A DNA stretch of 64,000 nucleotides from an uncultured Bacteroidales bacterium (lineage in GTDB: Bacteria > Bacteroidota > Bacteroidia > Bacteroidales > UBA932): the NCBI GenBank assembly GCA_900318445.1, contig ONKO01000003.1:108588-172587 (forward strand), given 5' to 3'. Shown here one piece after another: positions 1 through 7,367 of this stretch. The number at the start of each line of letters is the position of its first letter. Position 1 is the first letter of the stretch. A program made the position numbers and the translations under genes. The notes under the pieces are model-generated. The model made no database searches, was not told the DNA's origin, and was given only the letters and a program-made list of their open reading frames with translations.

Positions 1-824
1 GCAAACGGGAGCTCCAGTGGCTGGAGGAACTTCCCGCCGGCACTGAGGCCCATGTGGGACTTCGCGTCAATGTAGGCCTCGCGGAGGACGAAACCTTCTC
101 CCGCTTCGGCTTTGACGCGCCGGAACTGGCGCACGCCATCGGCCAAATTCATCGCATCCCCGGGGTTCGCCTTGCCGGTCTGCACCTGCACCGCACGTCC
201 AAAACGCGCAGCCTGGAAGTTTATCGCGCCATTGCCGCCAAGGCGTGCGAAATTCTCGAGACTTATCACCTCTCGCCCGAATATATTGACATCGGCGGAG
301 GATATTTTGGCGACATGCCCGGGAAACCTACATTTGAGGACTACGCCGCCACCCTTGCGGAGGGCCTCAAAGACTATCCCGGAGCCCGCATCATTGTGGA
401 GCCCGGCAACGCCCTCTGCGCCGGTTCCTTCTCTTTCCTCAGCAGCGTGCTGGACGTGAAAGAGGTTCAGGGAGAAACCATTGTCGTATGTGACGGAAGC
501 CGCAACGACATAGACCCTTTCTTCCGTAAAACAGACTATTTCAAGCAGTTTCCCACCGTGAAACCCGGAACGCCCACCGTTCCCAGCCAAACGGTCGTGG
601 GGAGCACCTGCCTGGAGAACGACCGCCTCTTCCACCTGGAGAACGGTCCTCGCCTTCAGGTGGGAGACCGCATTGCTTTTCTCAATACAGGTGCCTATAC
701 CATGGCGCTATCTCCCCTTTTCATCCGCTATTTCCCGCGGGTGTACGTGCTGGAAGACGGGCAGTACCGTCTGGCCAGTGAGGAGTGGCGCGCACAAGAC
801 TACTTAAACGCTTATGGAATATAA
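1..824 (+). CDS. PLP-dependent amino acid decarboxylase (DAP/Orn/Arg decarboxylase family 2), 5'-truncated by window edge
   Basis: The reading frame is open from base 3, so the start lies upstream of the window; 273 C-terminal residues are visible. It resembles fold-III PLP decarboxylases such as LysA: a YIDIGGGYFGD phosphate-binding loop (about nt 285-310), EPGNALC in place of the usual EPGR, a CDGSRND stretch, STCLENDRL in the position of the catalytic CESxD loop, and a GAYTMALSP C-terminal barrel segment. The departures from canonical motifs (EPGN, LHLHRTSK in place of HxGS) say it is not housekeeping LysA. It overlaps the ATP-grasp gene by 11 bases and heads the nonulosonate operon, so the amine it makes is probably used in that pathway. 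The catalytic lysine domain is outside the window. Substrate unknown. Confidence 0.8.
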   Translation, partial: KRELQWLEELPAGTEAHVGLRVNVGLAEDETFSRFGFDAPELAHAIGQIHRIPGVRLAGLHLHRTSKTRSLEVYRAIAAKACEILETYHLSPEYIDIGGGYFGDMPGKPTFEDYAATLAEGLKDYPGARIIVEPGNALCAGSFSFLSSVLDVKEVQGETIVVCDGSRNDIDPFFRKTDYFKQFPTVKPGTPTVPSQTVVGSTCLENDRLFHLENGPRLQVGDRIAFLNTGAYTMALSPLFIRYFPRVYVLEDGQYRLASEEWRAQDYLNAYGI

Positions 825-1812
825 TCTTCTTTGTTGCAACGTGGGCCGTCGCGGCCGCCTGATGCTGGATTTCCGTCAGTCCCTCGCCGGGAAAGGCACG
901 GTGGTGGGCACCGACAACTGGTCGGTGGCGCCCGCCCTCTTCCTGGCCGACAAGATGTACGTCACGCCCAAGATCAAAGACCCCGGCTATATAGACGAAG
1001 TGCTCGCCATCTGCGAGAAGGAAAAGATCCGTGCCGTGAGCACGTTCATCGATCCGGAAATCGAACTCCTGGCCCACTACCGCGACCAGTTCATCGCCCG
1101 CGGCATCCTGCCCCTGTGTCCCAGCGAGCACACGGCCCTGCTGTGCATGGACAAGTACCTCATGTTCAAGCACCTGAAGGAGAAGGGCGTACGCACGGTC
1201 CTCACCTACCGCACCCTGGCCGACTTCCAGGCCGGACTGGGCGCCGGAGAGATTGACTTCCCCGTGTTCATCAAGCCCGTCAAGGGCAGCGGCAGCGTAG
1301 GTGCCCGCCGGGTGAACGACATGGAAACCCTCAAGGAACTCTTCGCCGAAGGAGCCCACGACTACATCATCCAGGAACTGATGACCGGAGGAGACTGTGA
1401 TGCCGATGTCTACGTAGACTGCATCTCCCACGAGGTCGTTTCCGTCTTCTCCAAGCGCAAGATCGAGACCCGCATCGGCGGCGCCTCCAAGACCATCAGC
1501 TTCAAGGATCCCGCCCTCATCGACTTCGTGAAGGAAGTGGTGGGCGTGCTGGAGCTGAGCGGTCCCTGCGACATGGACTTCTTCTACAAGGACGGCCAGT
1601 ACTACCTGTCCGAGATCAATCCCCGCTTCGGCGGCGCCTACCTGCACGCTTACGGTGCGGGCGTAGACTTCGTAAAATACATCCTCCGCAACATGGACGG
1701 GCAGGCCAACGAGCCGGAAATCGGCAACTACGACGAAGGCGTGCTCATGCTCATGTACGACGACGTGGTCATCACCCGCGAGAAGGACCTCCTCAGAGAC
1801 TACCATGACTAA
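814..1812 (+). CDS. ATP-grasp ligase (carbamoyl-phosphate synthase large-chain-like)
   Basis: 332 residues with an N-terminal pre-ATP-grasp Rossmann part (MEYNLLCCNVGRRGRL, then a D at the end of strand 2) and an ATP-grasp core: FPVFIKPVKGSGSVGA (about residues 149-165) is the nucleotide loop, DYIIQELMTGGDCDADV the hinge, and EINPRFGGAYLHAYGAG starting at residue 267 supplies the metal ligands E and N. Family members join a carboxylate to an amine or thiol via an acyl phosphate. It starts inside the end of the decarboxylase gene and its end overlaps neuB by 8 bases, so translation is coupled. A plausible role is to attach an amino acid or amine to a sugar or carrier in the nonulosonate pathway; that is inference from context only. 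Confidence 0.8.
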   Translation: MEYNLLCCNVGRRGRLMLDFRQSLAGKGTVVGTDNWSVAPALFLADKMYVTPKIKDPGYIDEVLAICEKEKIRAVSTFIDPEIELLAHYRDQFIARGILPLCPSEHTALLCMDKYLMFKHLKEKGVRTVLTYRTLADFQAGLGAGEIDFPVFIKPVKGSGSVGARRVNDMETLKELFAEGAHDYIIQELMTGGDCDADVYVDCISHEVVSVFSKRKIETRIGGASKTISFKDPALIDFVKEVVGVLELSGPCDMDFFYKDGQYYLSEINPRFGGAYLHAYGAGVDFVKYILRNMDGQANEPEIGNYDEGVLMLMYDDVVITREKDLLRDYHD

Positions 1813-2803
1813 GACCTTCATCATAGCCGAAGCCGGCGTGAACCACAACGGCCGCCTGGACCTGGCGCTCAAGCTCTGCGACGCCGCGAAGGCCGCCGGG
1901 GCCGATGCCGTCAAGTTCCAGACGTGGGTGACGGAGAAAATCATTTCTCCGGACACGCAGAAGGCCGATTACCAGAAGGCCAACACCGGCGCGGCGCAGT
2001 CCCAGTACGAGATGTTGAAGGCGCTGGAGCTGGGCTATGGGGAATTCGAGCAGATCAAGCGCTACTGCGACTCCATCGGCATCACCTTCCTCTCTACCGG
2101 AGACAACCCCGAGGACATCGACTTCCTGCTGGGGCTGGGCATGCCGCTGGTGAAAATCGGCTCGGGAGATATCACCAACATTCCCCTCCTCCGGCACATC
2201 GGCGCCTGCGGAAAACCCGTCATCCTCTCTACCGGCATGGCCGATATGGAGATGGTGAAGCGGGCCTACCGCACCCTGCAGGAAGCCGGTGCCCGTGAGA
2301 TTACCGTGCTCCACTGCACCACCAACTACCCCTGCCCGCCGGAAGAGGTGAACCTGAAGGCCATGCTCACCATCGGCCGGGAGCTGGGCTGCCCCGTGGG
2401 TTATTCGGACCATACCCTGGGCAGCGAGGTCCCCGTGGCCGCCGTGGCCCTGGGCGCTACCGTCATCGAAAAGCACCTGACGCTGGACGCCCGAATGGAC
2501 GGACCGGACCACGCCGCCTCCATGGAGCCCGCCCCCTTCGGGGAGATGTGCCGGGAGATCCGCGCCATCGAAAAGGCCCTGGGCAGCGGCGTCAAGGAGC
2601 CCAACGAGAGCGAGAAGAAGATCTGCGGCGTAGTGCTCAAGCGCATCGTCGCCGCCCGTCCCATTGCGAAGGGAGAGATCCTGTCGGCCGATAACCTCGC
2701 CGTCAAGCGCGCCCCCGAAGGGCCCGCCGCCTCCTGCTGGGACCAGGTCATCGGCACCACGGCCGGCAAAGACTACAAGCAAGACGAAGCCATCCAATTA
2801 TGA
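1805..2803 (+). CDS. neuB: N-acetylneuraminate synthase family protein (NeuB/LegI-like)
   Basis: 332 residues. Condenses phosphoenolpyruvate with a six-carbon amino sugar to give a nine-carbon nonulosonic acid. Visible are the TIM-barrel start FIIAEAGVNHNG, AGADAVKFQTW, the STGMAD strand, HCTTNYPCP, GYSDHTLG and EKHLTLDARMDGPDH, all typical for NeuB, plus a C-terminal SAF/antifreeze-like domain (about residues 275-332, KRIVAARPIAKGEILS). Whether the product is sialic, legionaminic or another nonulosonic acid cannot be told from the sequence; the PtmE-like and SDR genes downstream favour a legionaminic-type route. It overlaps the next gene by 4 bases (ATGA). Confidence 0.9.
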   Translation: MTKTFIIAEAGVNHNGRLDLALKLCDAAKAAGADAVKFQTWVTEKIISPDTQKADYQKANTGAAQSQYEMLKALELGYGEFEQIKRYCDSIGITFLSTGDNPEDIDFLLGLGMPLVKIGSGDITNIPLLRHIGACGKPVILSTGMADMEMVKRAYRTLQEAGAREITVLHCTTNYPCPPEEVNLKAMLTIGRELGCPVGYSDHTLGSEVPVAAVALGATVIEKHLTLDARMDGPDHAASMEPAPFGEMCREIRAIEKALGSGVKEPNESEKKICGVVLKRIVAARPIAKGEILSADNLAVKRAPEGPAASCWDQVIGTTAGKDYKQDEAIQL

Positions 2804-3519
2804 GAACGCTCATCACCATATGCGCCCGCGGAGGTTCCAAAGGCATTCCCGGCAAGAATATCAAGTCCATCGCCGGAAAACCGCTCATGGGCTATACCAT
2901 CGACTGCGCCCGCAAGGTACAGCAGGCCCTGGGAAATACAGATATCATCCTCTCCACGGACTCCGACGAAATCATCCGCGTAGCGGCCTCCCTGGGCCTT
3001 GAAACACCCTACCGCCGCCCGGCCGAACTGGCCAACGACACCTGCGGCAAGCTGGACGCCATCGACCATGCCTGGCGCTGGGCCGAGGAGTACTATAACT
3101 GCCGCTACGACTACGTACTGGACCTGGACTGCACCGCCCCCCTGCGCAACCTGGAGGACGTGCTGGCCGGCTTCGGCATCCTGGAGAAGGACGCCAAAGC
3201 CCTGGACCTGTTCTCCGTGAGCCCCGCCGCCCGCAATCCCTACTTCAACATGGTGGAGCAGAAGGAGAGCGGCTACTTTGACCTCGTGTGCGACGGAAGC
3301 GCCTTCACCAGCCGTCAGAGCGCACCCAGGGTATACGACATGAACGCCTCCTACTACATTTACAGGAGAGCCTTCTTCGAGCAGGGCCTGCGGGATCCCA
3401 ATACTCCCCTCTCCCTGGTCTACGTGATGCCGCACCGCTGCTTCGACCTGGACGAGCCGGTCGATTTCGACTTCATGGAATACCTGCTGGAAAACGGCAA
3501 ACTGGGTTTTGAACTATGA
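2800..3519 (+). CDS. neuA: CMP-nonulosonic acid cytidylyltransferase (NeuA/LegF-like)
   Basis: 239 residues. Activates the nonulosonic acid with CTP to the CMP-sugar donor. The N-terminus ITICARGGSKGIPGKNIKSI is the nucleotide-binding signature of the family, followed by DIILSTDSDEI and DYVLDLDCTAPLRN (normally LQPTSPLR, so slightly divergent at the metal/CTP site). Length is typical. Start and stop overlap its neighbours by 4 bases each. No glycosyltransferase that would use the product is in the window; it probably lies to the left. Confidence 0.9.
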   Translation: MRTLITICARGGSKGIPGKNIKSIAGKPLMGYTIDCARKVQQALGNTDIILSTDSDEIIRVAASLGLETPYRRPAELANDTCGKLDAIDHAWRWAEEYYNCRYDYVLDLDCTAPLRNLEDVLAGFGILEKDAKALDLFSVSPAARNPYFNMVEQKESGYFDLVCDGSAFTSRQSAPRVYDMNASYYIYRRAFFEQGLRDPNTPLSLVYVMPHRCFDLDEPVDFDFMEYLLENGKLGFEL

Positions 3520-4421
3520 GAGTACTGATGGTAGGACTGGGCTCCATCGCCCGCAAACACATGGCTGCCCTGCGCACGCTGGACCCCACCGTGGAACTCA
3601 CCGCCTGGCGCAGTTCCCGCACGGGCGCTTCCGTGGAAGGCGTAAGGGACGTCTATGAGCTGCCCCTGGACGGCGGCTTCGACTTTGCCGTGGTGTGCAA
3701 CCCCACCTCCTGCCATGCCGACACTGTCAAAGCCCTGCTGGCACTGAACATCCCGCTCTTCATCGAAAAGCCCCTTTTCTCGGAGCTGGGTCATGAAGAG
3801 CTGCTGGAGGAAATCCGCCGCAAAGGCATCCTTACCTACGTAGCCTGCAACATGCGTTTCGAAGACACGCTGCAGTACCTGCACGACCATGTGAAGGAAC
3901 TCCGCGTGAACGAAGTGAACGTCTACTGCGGTTCCTACCTGCCTTCCTGGCGGCCGGGCACCGACTGGCGCAATGGCTACAGCGCCCGCGAGGAGCTGGG
4001 CGGCGGCGTGCACCGGGACCTCATCCACGAGCTGGACTACATCCACTGGATCTTCGGAAACCCCGTGCGTTCCCGCAAGGTGCTGCGCAGCGTCTCCAGC
4101 CTGGAGATCGGTGCCGTGGACTATGCCAACTACCTGCTGGAATACCCCGGCTTCACCGCCTCGGTGGTGCTCAACTACTTCCGCAAGGACTACCGCCGCA
4201 CGGTGGAGATCGTGGCCGACGGGACCACCTGGACGGCCGACCTGGCCGCAGGCACCGTCACTGACGAAACGGGCCGCGTACTCTTCCGCAGCGCCCAGAC
4301 GGGAGACGATGATTACCTGGCGCAGATGCGCGCCTTCGTGCAGCTGGTGAAGCAGAAAGCCACCACCTGCGACAATGATGTATTTGAAGCTTACGAAGTA
4401 TTGAAATTATGCTTGGAATAA
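3516..4421 (+). CDS. Gfo/Idh/MocA family NAD(P)-dependent oxidoreductase
   Basis: 301 residues. N-terminal Rossmann fold with MVGLGSIARKHMAAL and the family's IEKPL loop (FIEKPLFSELGHEEL, about residues 85-99), then GGGVHRDLIHELDYIHWIFG, the part that carries the catalytic His-x-x-Asp/Glu. Related enzymes oxidise, reduce or dehydrate sugar nucleotides, and they recur in legionaminic and pseudaminic clusters. It sits between neuA (4-base overlap) and the SDR gene (13-base overlap), so it likely tailors the hexosamine precursor or the final acid. Exact reaction unknown. Confidence 0.85.
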   Translation: MRVLMVGLGSIARKHMAALRTLDPTVELTAWRSSRTGASVEGVRDVYELPLDGGFDFAVVCNPTSCHADTVKALLALNIPLFIEKPLFSELGHEELLEEIRRKGILTYVACNMRFEDTLQYLHDHVKELRVNEVNVYCGSYLPSWRPGTDWRNGYSAREELGGGVHRDLIHELDYIHWIFGNPVRSRKVLRSVSSLEIGAVDYANYLLEYPGFTASVVLNYFRKDYRRTVEIVADGTTWTADLAAGTVTDETGRVLFRSAQTGDDDYLAQMRAFVQLVKQKATTCDNDVFEAYEVLKLCLE

Positions 4422-5164
4422 AAGACAAAACCGTAATCGTCACCGGAGGCTGCGGCCTCATCGGCCGTGAGATTGTGAAGGAGCTCAAGGAGGAGGGTGC
4501 CCGCGTGGTGAACGCAGACATCGCCCTGGAGACATCGGCCCAGGACCTCACCTATAAGCTGGACCTCTCCGACAACGCCTCCATCGACGGCCTGGTGGCC
4601 TTCGCGAAGGAGCACTGCGGCCGCATCGACGCCCTCATCAACAGCGCCTACCCGCATACGAAGGACTGGAGCGACTACTTCTTCGAGGAAGAGCCCTTCG
4701 AGCACTTCAAGAAGAACGTGGAGCTGCAACTGGACAGCGTATTCTACCTGGACCAGCAGGTGGCGAAAGTGATGATGGAGCAGAAAGACGGCGCCATCGT
4801 GAACTTCGGTTCCATCTACGGCATCGTGGGCAACGACTTCACGGTGTATGAAGAATACGGCGGCACCTCCACCGGTGCCTACTGCGCCATCAAGGGCGGT
4901 ATCATCAACTTCACGCGCTACCTGGCCAGCTACCTGGGCAAGTGGAACGTACGCGTGAACTGCGTGTCCCCCGGCGGCGTCTTTGACCGCAACAGCAAGG
5001 AGCAGAACCAGATTTTCCTGCGCAACTATACCCATAAGTGTCCCATGAAACGCATGGCCGAGCCCGAGGACATCGCTCCCGTGGCCATTTTCCTGGCCTC
5101 CGACATGGCCCGCTACGTAACCGGACAGAACATCGCCGCCGACGGCGGCTGGACAGCCATTTAA
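4409..5164 (+). CDS. Short-chain dehydrogenase/reductase (PtmA-like)
   Basis: 251 residues. Classical SDR: TVIVTGGCGLIGREIVKEL (cofactor loop), NSAYPHT replacing the NNAG motif, catalytic Ser in FGSIYGIVG, and Y-x-x-x-K as AYCAIKGG. The C-terminus IAADGGWTAI is family standard. Together with the CBS-nucleotidyltransferase just downstream it recalls the ptmA/ptmE pair of the Campylobacter legionaminic acid locus, where an SDR acts early on the GDP-hexosamine. That match is by gene context and motif, not by alignment. Only 2 bases separate it from the next start. Confidence 0.85.
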   Translation: MLGIKDKTVIVTGGCGLIGREIVKELKEEGARVVNADIALETSAQDLTYKLDLSDNASIDGLVAFAKEHCGRIDALINSAYPHTKDWSDYFFEEEPFEHFKKNVELQLDSVFYLDQQVAKVMMEQKDGAIVNFGSIYGIVGNDFTVYEEYGGTSTGAYCAIKGGIINFTRYLASYLGKWNVRVNCVSPGGVFDRNSKEQNQIFLRNYTHKCPMKRMAEPEDIAPVAIFLASDMARYVTGQNIAADGGWTAI

Positions 5165-5166
5165 GT

Positions 5167-6198
5167 ATGAAAAACACGATTTCTGTACATTCCAGCGTCC
5201 GGGAGGCCCTCGCCCTCCTGGAGAACCTTGATATCCAGACGCTCTTTGTCGTGGACGAAGAAGGACGCGTGAAGGGCACCCTCACCGACGGCGACATCCG
5301 CCGCGGCATGCTGGGAGGCAAGAGCCTGGACGAGGAAGTGACCACCTGCATGCACCGCGAATTCCGTTTTGTGCGCGAAGATGCCGTAGACGCCCAGGCG
5401 CTGCGGGACTGCCGCGACAAGCGTATCTACATCCTGCCTGTGCTGGATGCAGATGGCCACCTGAAGGACATGATTGACCTGAAAAAGCGCAAGTCCGTGC
5501 TGCCCGTGGACGCCGTGCTCATGGCCGGCGGCCGCGGCGAGCGCCTGCGTCCCCTCACGGAGAACACCCCGAAGCCCCTGCTGAAAGTGGGCGGCAAGGC
5601 CATCATCGACCACAACATCGACCACCTGGAAGAGTACGGCGTGGCCCGGGCTTTTGTTACCGTGAACTACCTGGCCTACAAGATCATTGACCACTTCGAG
5701 GAACGGGAAGCCCACTGGCAGCCCGGCATGACCAAGGTCAGCTGCGTAAAAGAGCCGCAGTTCCTGGGCACCATCGGCGCTCTCCGCTTTGTGGAAGGCC
5801 TGGGCGATGAAGTGCTGGTGCTGAACTCGGACATCTACACCCAGATTGACTACGAAGCCTTCTACCTGAATTTCAAGAAGAGCGGGGCCGATATGAGCAT
5901 CGCCACCATCCCCTACGACGTGTCCATCCCCTACGGCATCATGGACATCCGTGGCGGCCTGGTGAAGGGCATCAGCGAAAAGCCTGTCTTTAATTACTAC
6001 GCAAACGCCGGCATTTACCTCCTAAAGAAATCGGCCCTGGACCTGATTCCGGAAGGGCGTTCCTTCGACGCAACGGACCTTGTAAATGCGCTGAGCGCCG
6101 CCGGGGGCAAAGTGGTGCACTTCCCCATCGACGGTATCTGGATTGATATCGGCAGTTTCGAAGAATACCAGAAGGCCTGCGAACTGGCGGCCCGCTAA
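5167..6198 (+). CDS. CBS-domain sugar-1-phosphate nucleotidyltransferase (PtmE-like)
   Basis: 343 residues from the ATG two bases after the SDR stop. Residues 1-115 are a CBS pair (ISVHSSVREALALLE, TLFVVDEEGRVKGTLTDGDIRR, then a second LPVLDADGHLKDMID). From about residue 117 comes a nucleotidyltransferase domain with LMAGGRGERLRPLTENTPKP, VLVLNSDI (metal Asp) and GIWIDIGSFEEYQKA at the end. This architecture is that of PtmE, which makes GDP-glucosamine for legionaminic acid in Campylobacter, and of related guanylyl/uridylyltransferases. It ends the operon; the stop overlaps the convergent waaA stop by 4 bases. Confidence 0.85.
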   Translation: MKNTISVHSSVREALALLENLDIQTLFVVDEEGRVKGTLTDGDIRRGMLGGKSLDEEVTTCMHREFRFVREDAVDAQALRDCRDKRIYILPVLDADGHLKDMIDLKKRKSVLPVDAVLMAGGRGERLRPLTENTPKPLLKVGGKAIIDHNIDHLEEYGVARAFVTVNYLAYKIIDHFEEREAHWQPGMTKVSCVKEPQFLGTIGALRFVEGLGDEVLVLNSDIYTQIDYEAFYLNFKKSGADMSIATIPYDVSIPYGIMDIRGGLVKGISEKPVFNYYANAGIYLLKKSALDLIPEGRSFDATDLVNALSAAGGKVVHFPIDGIWIDIGSFEEYQKACELAAR

Positions 6199-7367
6199 GA
6201 GAAGATTATCTGCATGATGGCATCGGTGGCTCCGGCATTGGCCCGGCAGTACGCCGATGCCTTTTCTGATGCCTCGGGGAGCCGCTCCGGCAGGGCGTTG
6301 AACCAGGCCACGGCCTCTTCGGGCGTATGGACGGAGGTGCCGACGCCTTGTGCCACCAGATCTACGCAGTGGGTTTCCCGGACGTATTTGGGGCCAAAGA
6401 GGACGGGAAGGCCGTACACGGCGGGTTCGATGACGCTGTGGGGCATGAAGGCATAGCCGCCGCCCACCACGGCTGCATAGCCGTAGCGGTACAGCTGGGC
6501 CAGCCAGCCCACTTTATCGACAATCAGGACCTGGACGTTTTCAATGCCATCGGCCCCGTTCTTTTCGAAGGAGGAGTAGAGGGCGCCGCGGCCCCCGACA
6601 GCGGCGATCATGCGCTGCATGGGCTCCGGGGTCATTTCCTTGGGGACCACCATGATCTTTTTCTCCGGGTGGGCGTTCGCGATGGCGATGACAAGGTCAT
6701 CGTCCTGGAGGGAAGAGGTGCAGCCGGCCACGAGCACCTTTTCGCCGCCGCACCACTTGTCTACAAGCTCGTTGTGCCAAGGCTCGGCGGCTATCTTGAG
6801 CACGCGGTCTACGCGGGCATCCCCGACGGTTGTGACATTGGGTACGCCGATGCCTTCCAGCAGGCGGCGGCTGAGTTCGTTCTGCACCAGCACGTGGGTG
6901 TAGCTGGTGCGGAAGATCCGGCGGCGACGGGCGCCCAGCCAGCCGAAGAGGGAGGAATCGGCCTCCTTGCGGACAGACATGATGGAGGCGTCGATGCCCC
7001 GGCGGCGGATTTCCCGCATCATGTTGGGCCAGAGCTCGCCGATGGTGAAGATGGCTTTGGCGGGACGCACGGCATCGAAGAAACGCTTCATCCGGCGGCG
7101 GGTATCGAAGGGCAGGTAGAACACCCAGTTCACCACGGGCCAGTTCTTGCGGGCTTCGTAGCCATTGGGTGAGAAGAAGGTCAGGAGAATCTTCCCCTCC
7201 GGGAAACGTTCCCGGGTGGCTTCAATCACGGGGCGGGCTTCTTCGAACTCTCCCAGGGAGGCCACATGGAACCAGATGATTCCTTCCACGCCTTTGCAGG
7301 CGGCTTCTATCTGTTGCAGCAGGCCTTTCTGGCCGTCCAGCTGCTTTTTCAGCTTGGCAAAATTCAT
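6195..7367 (-). CDS. waaA: 3-deoxy-D-manno-octulosonic acid (Kdo) transferase
   Basis: 390 residues. Transfers Kdo from CMP-Kdo to lipid A precursor at the inner membrane. The N-terminal GT30 domain shows IIWFHVASLGEFEEARPVIE, KILLTFFSPNGYE and FTIGELWPNMMREI, all hallmark segments, and the C-terminal half has VGGGYAFMPHSVIEPAVYG for sugar-nucleotide binding. The N-terminal membrane anchor seen in many WaaA proteins is missing: the protein starts almost directly with the catalytic domain. Its ATG overlaps the uvrA stop (ATGA), so it is translationally coupled to a DNA repair gene, an arrangement that looks incidental. Confidence 0.9.
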   Translation of the reverse strand: MNFAKLKKQLDGQKGLLQQIEAACKGVEGIIWFHVASLGEFEEARPVIEATRERFPEGKILLTFFSPNGYEARKNWPVVNWVFYLPFDTRRRMKRFFDAVRPAKAIFTIGELWPNMMREIRRRGIDASIMSVRKEADSSLFGWLGARRRRIFRTSYTHVLVQNELSRRLLEGIGVPNVTTVGDARVDRVLKIAAEPWHNELVDKWCGGEKVLVAGCTSSLQDDDLVIAIANAHPEKKIMVVPKEMTPEPMQRMIAAVGGRGALYSSFEKNGADGIENVQVLIVDKVGWLAQLYRYGYAAVVGGGYAFMPHSVIEPAVYGLPVLFGPKYVRETHCVDLVAQGVGTSVHTPEEAVAWFNALPERLPEASEKASAYCRANAGATDAIMQIIFS

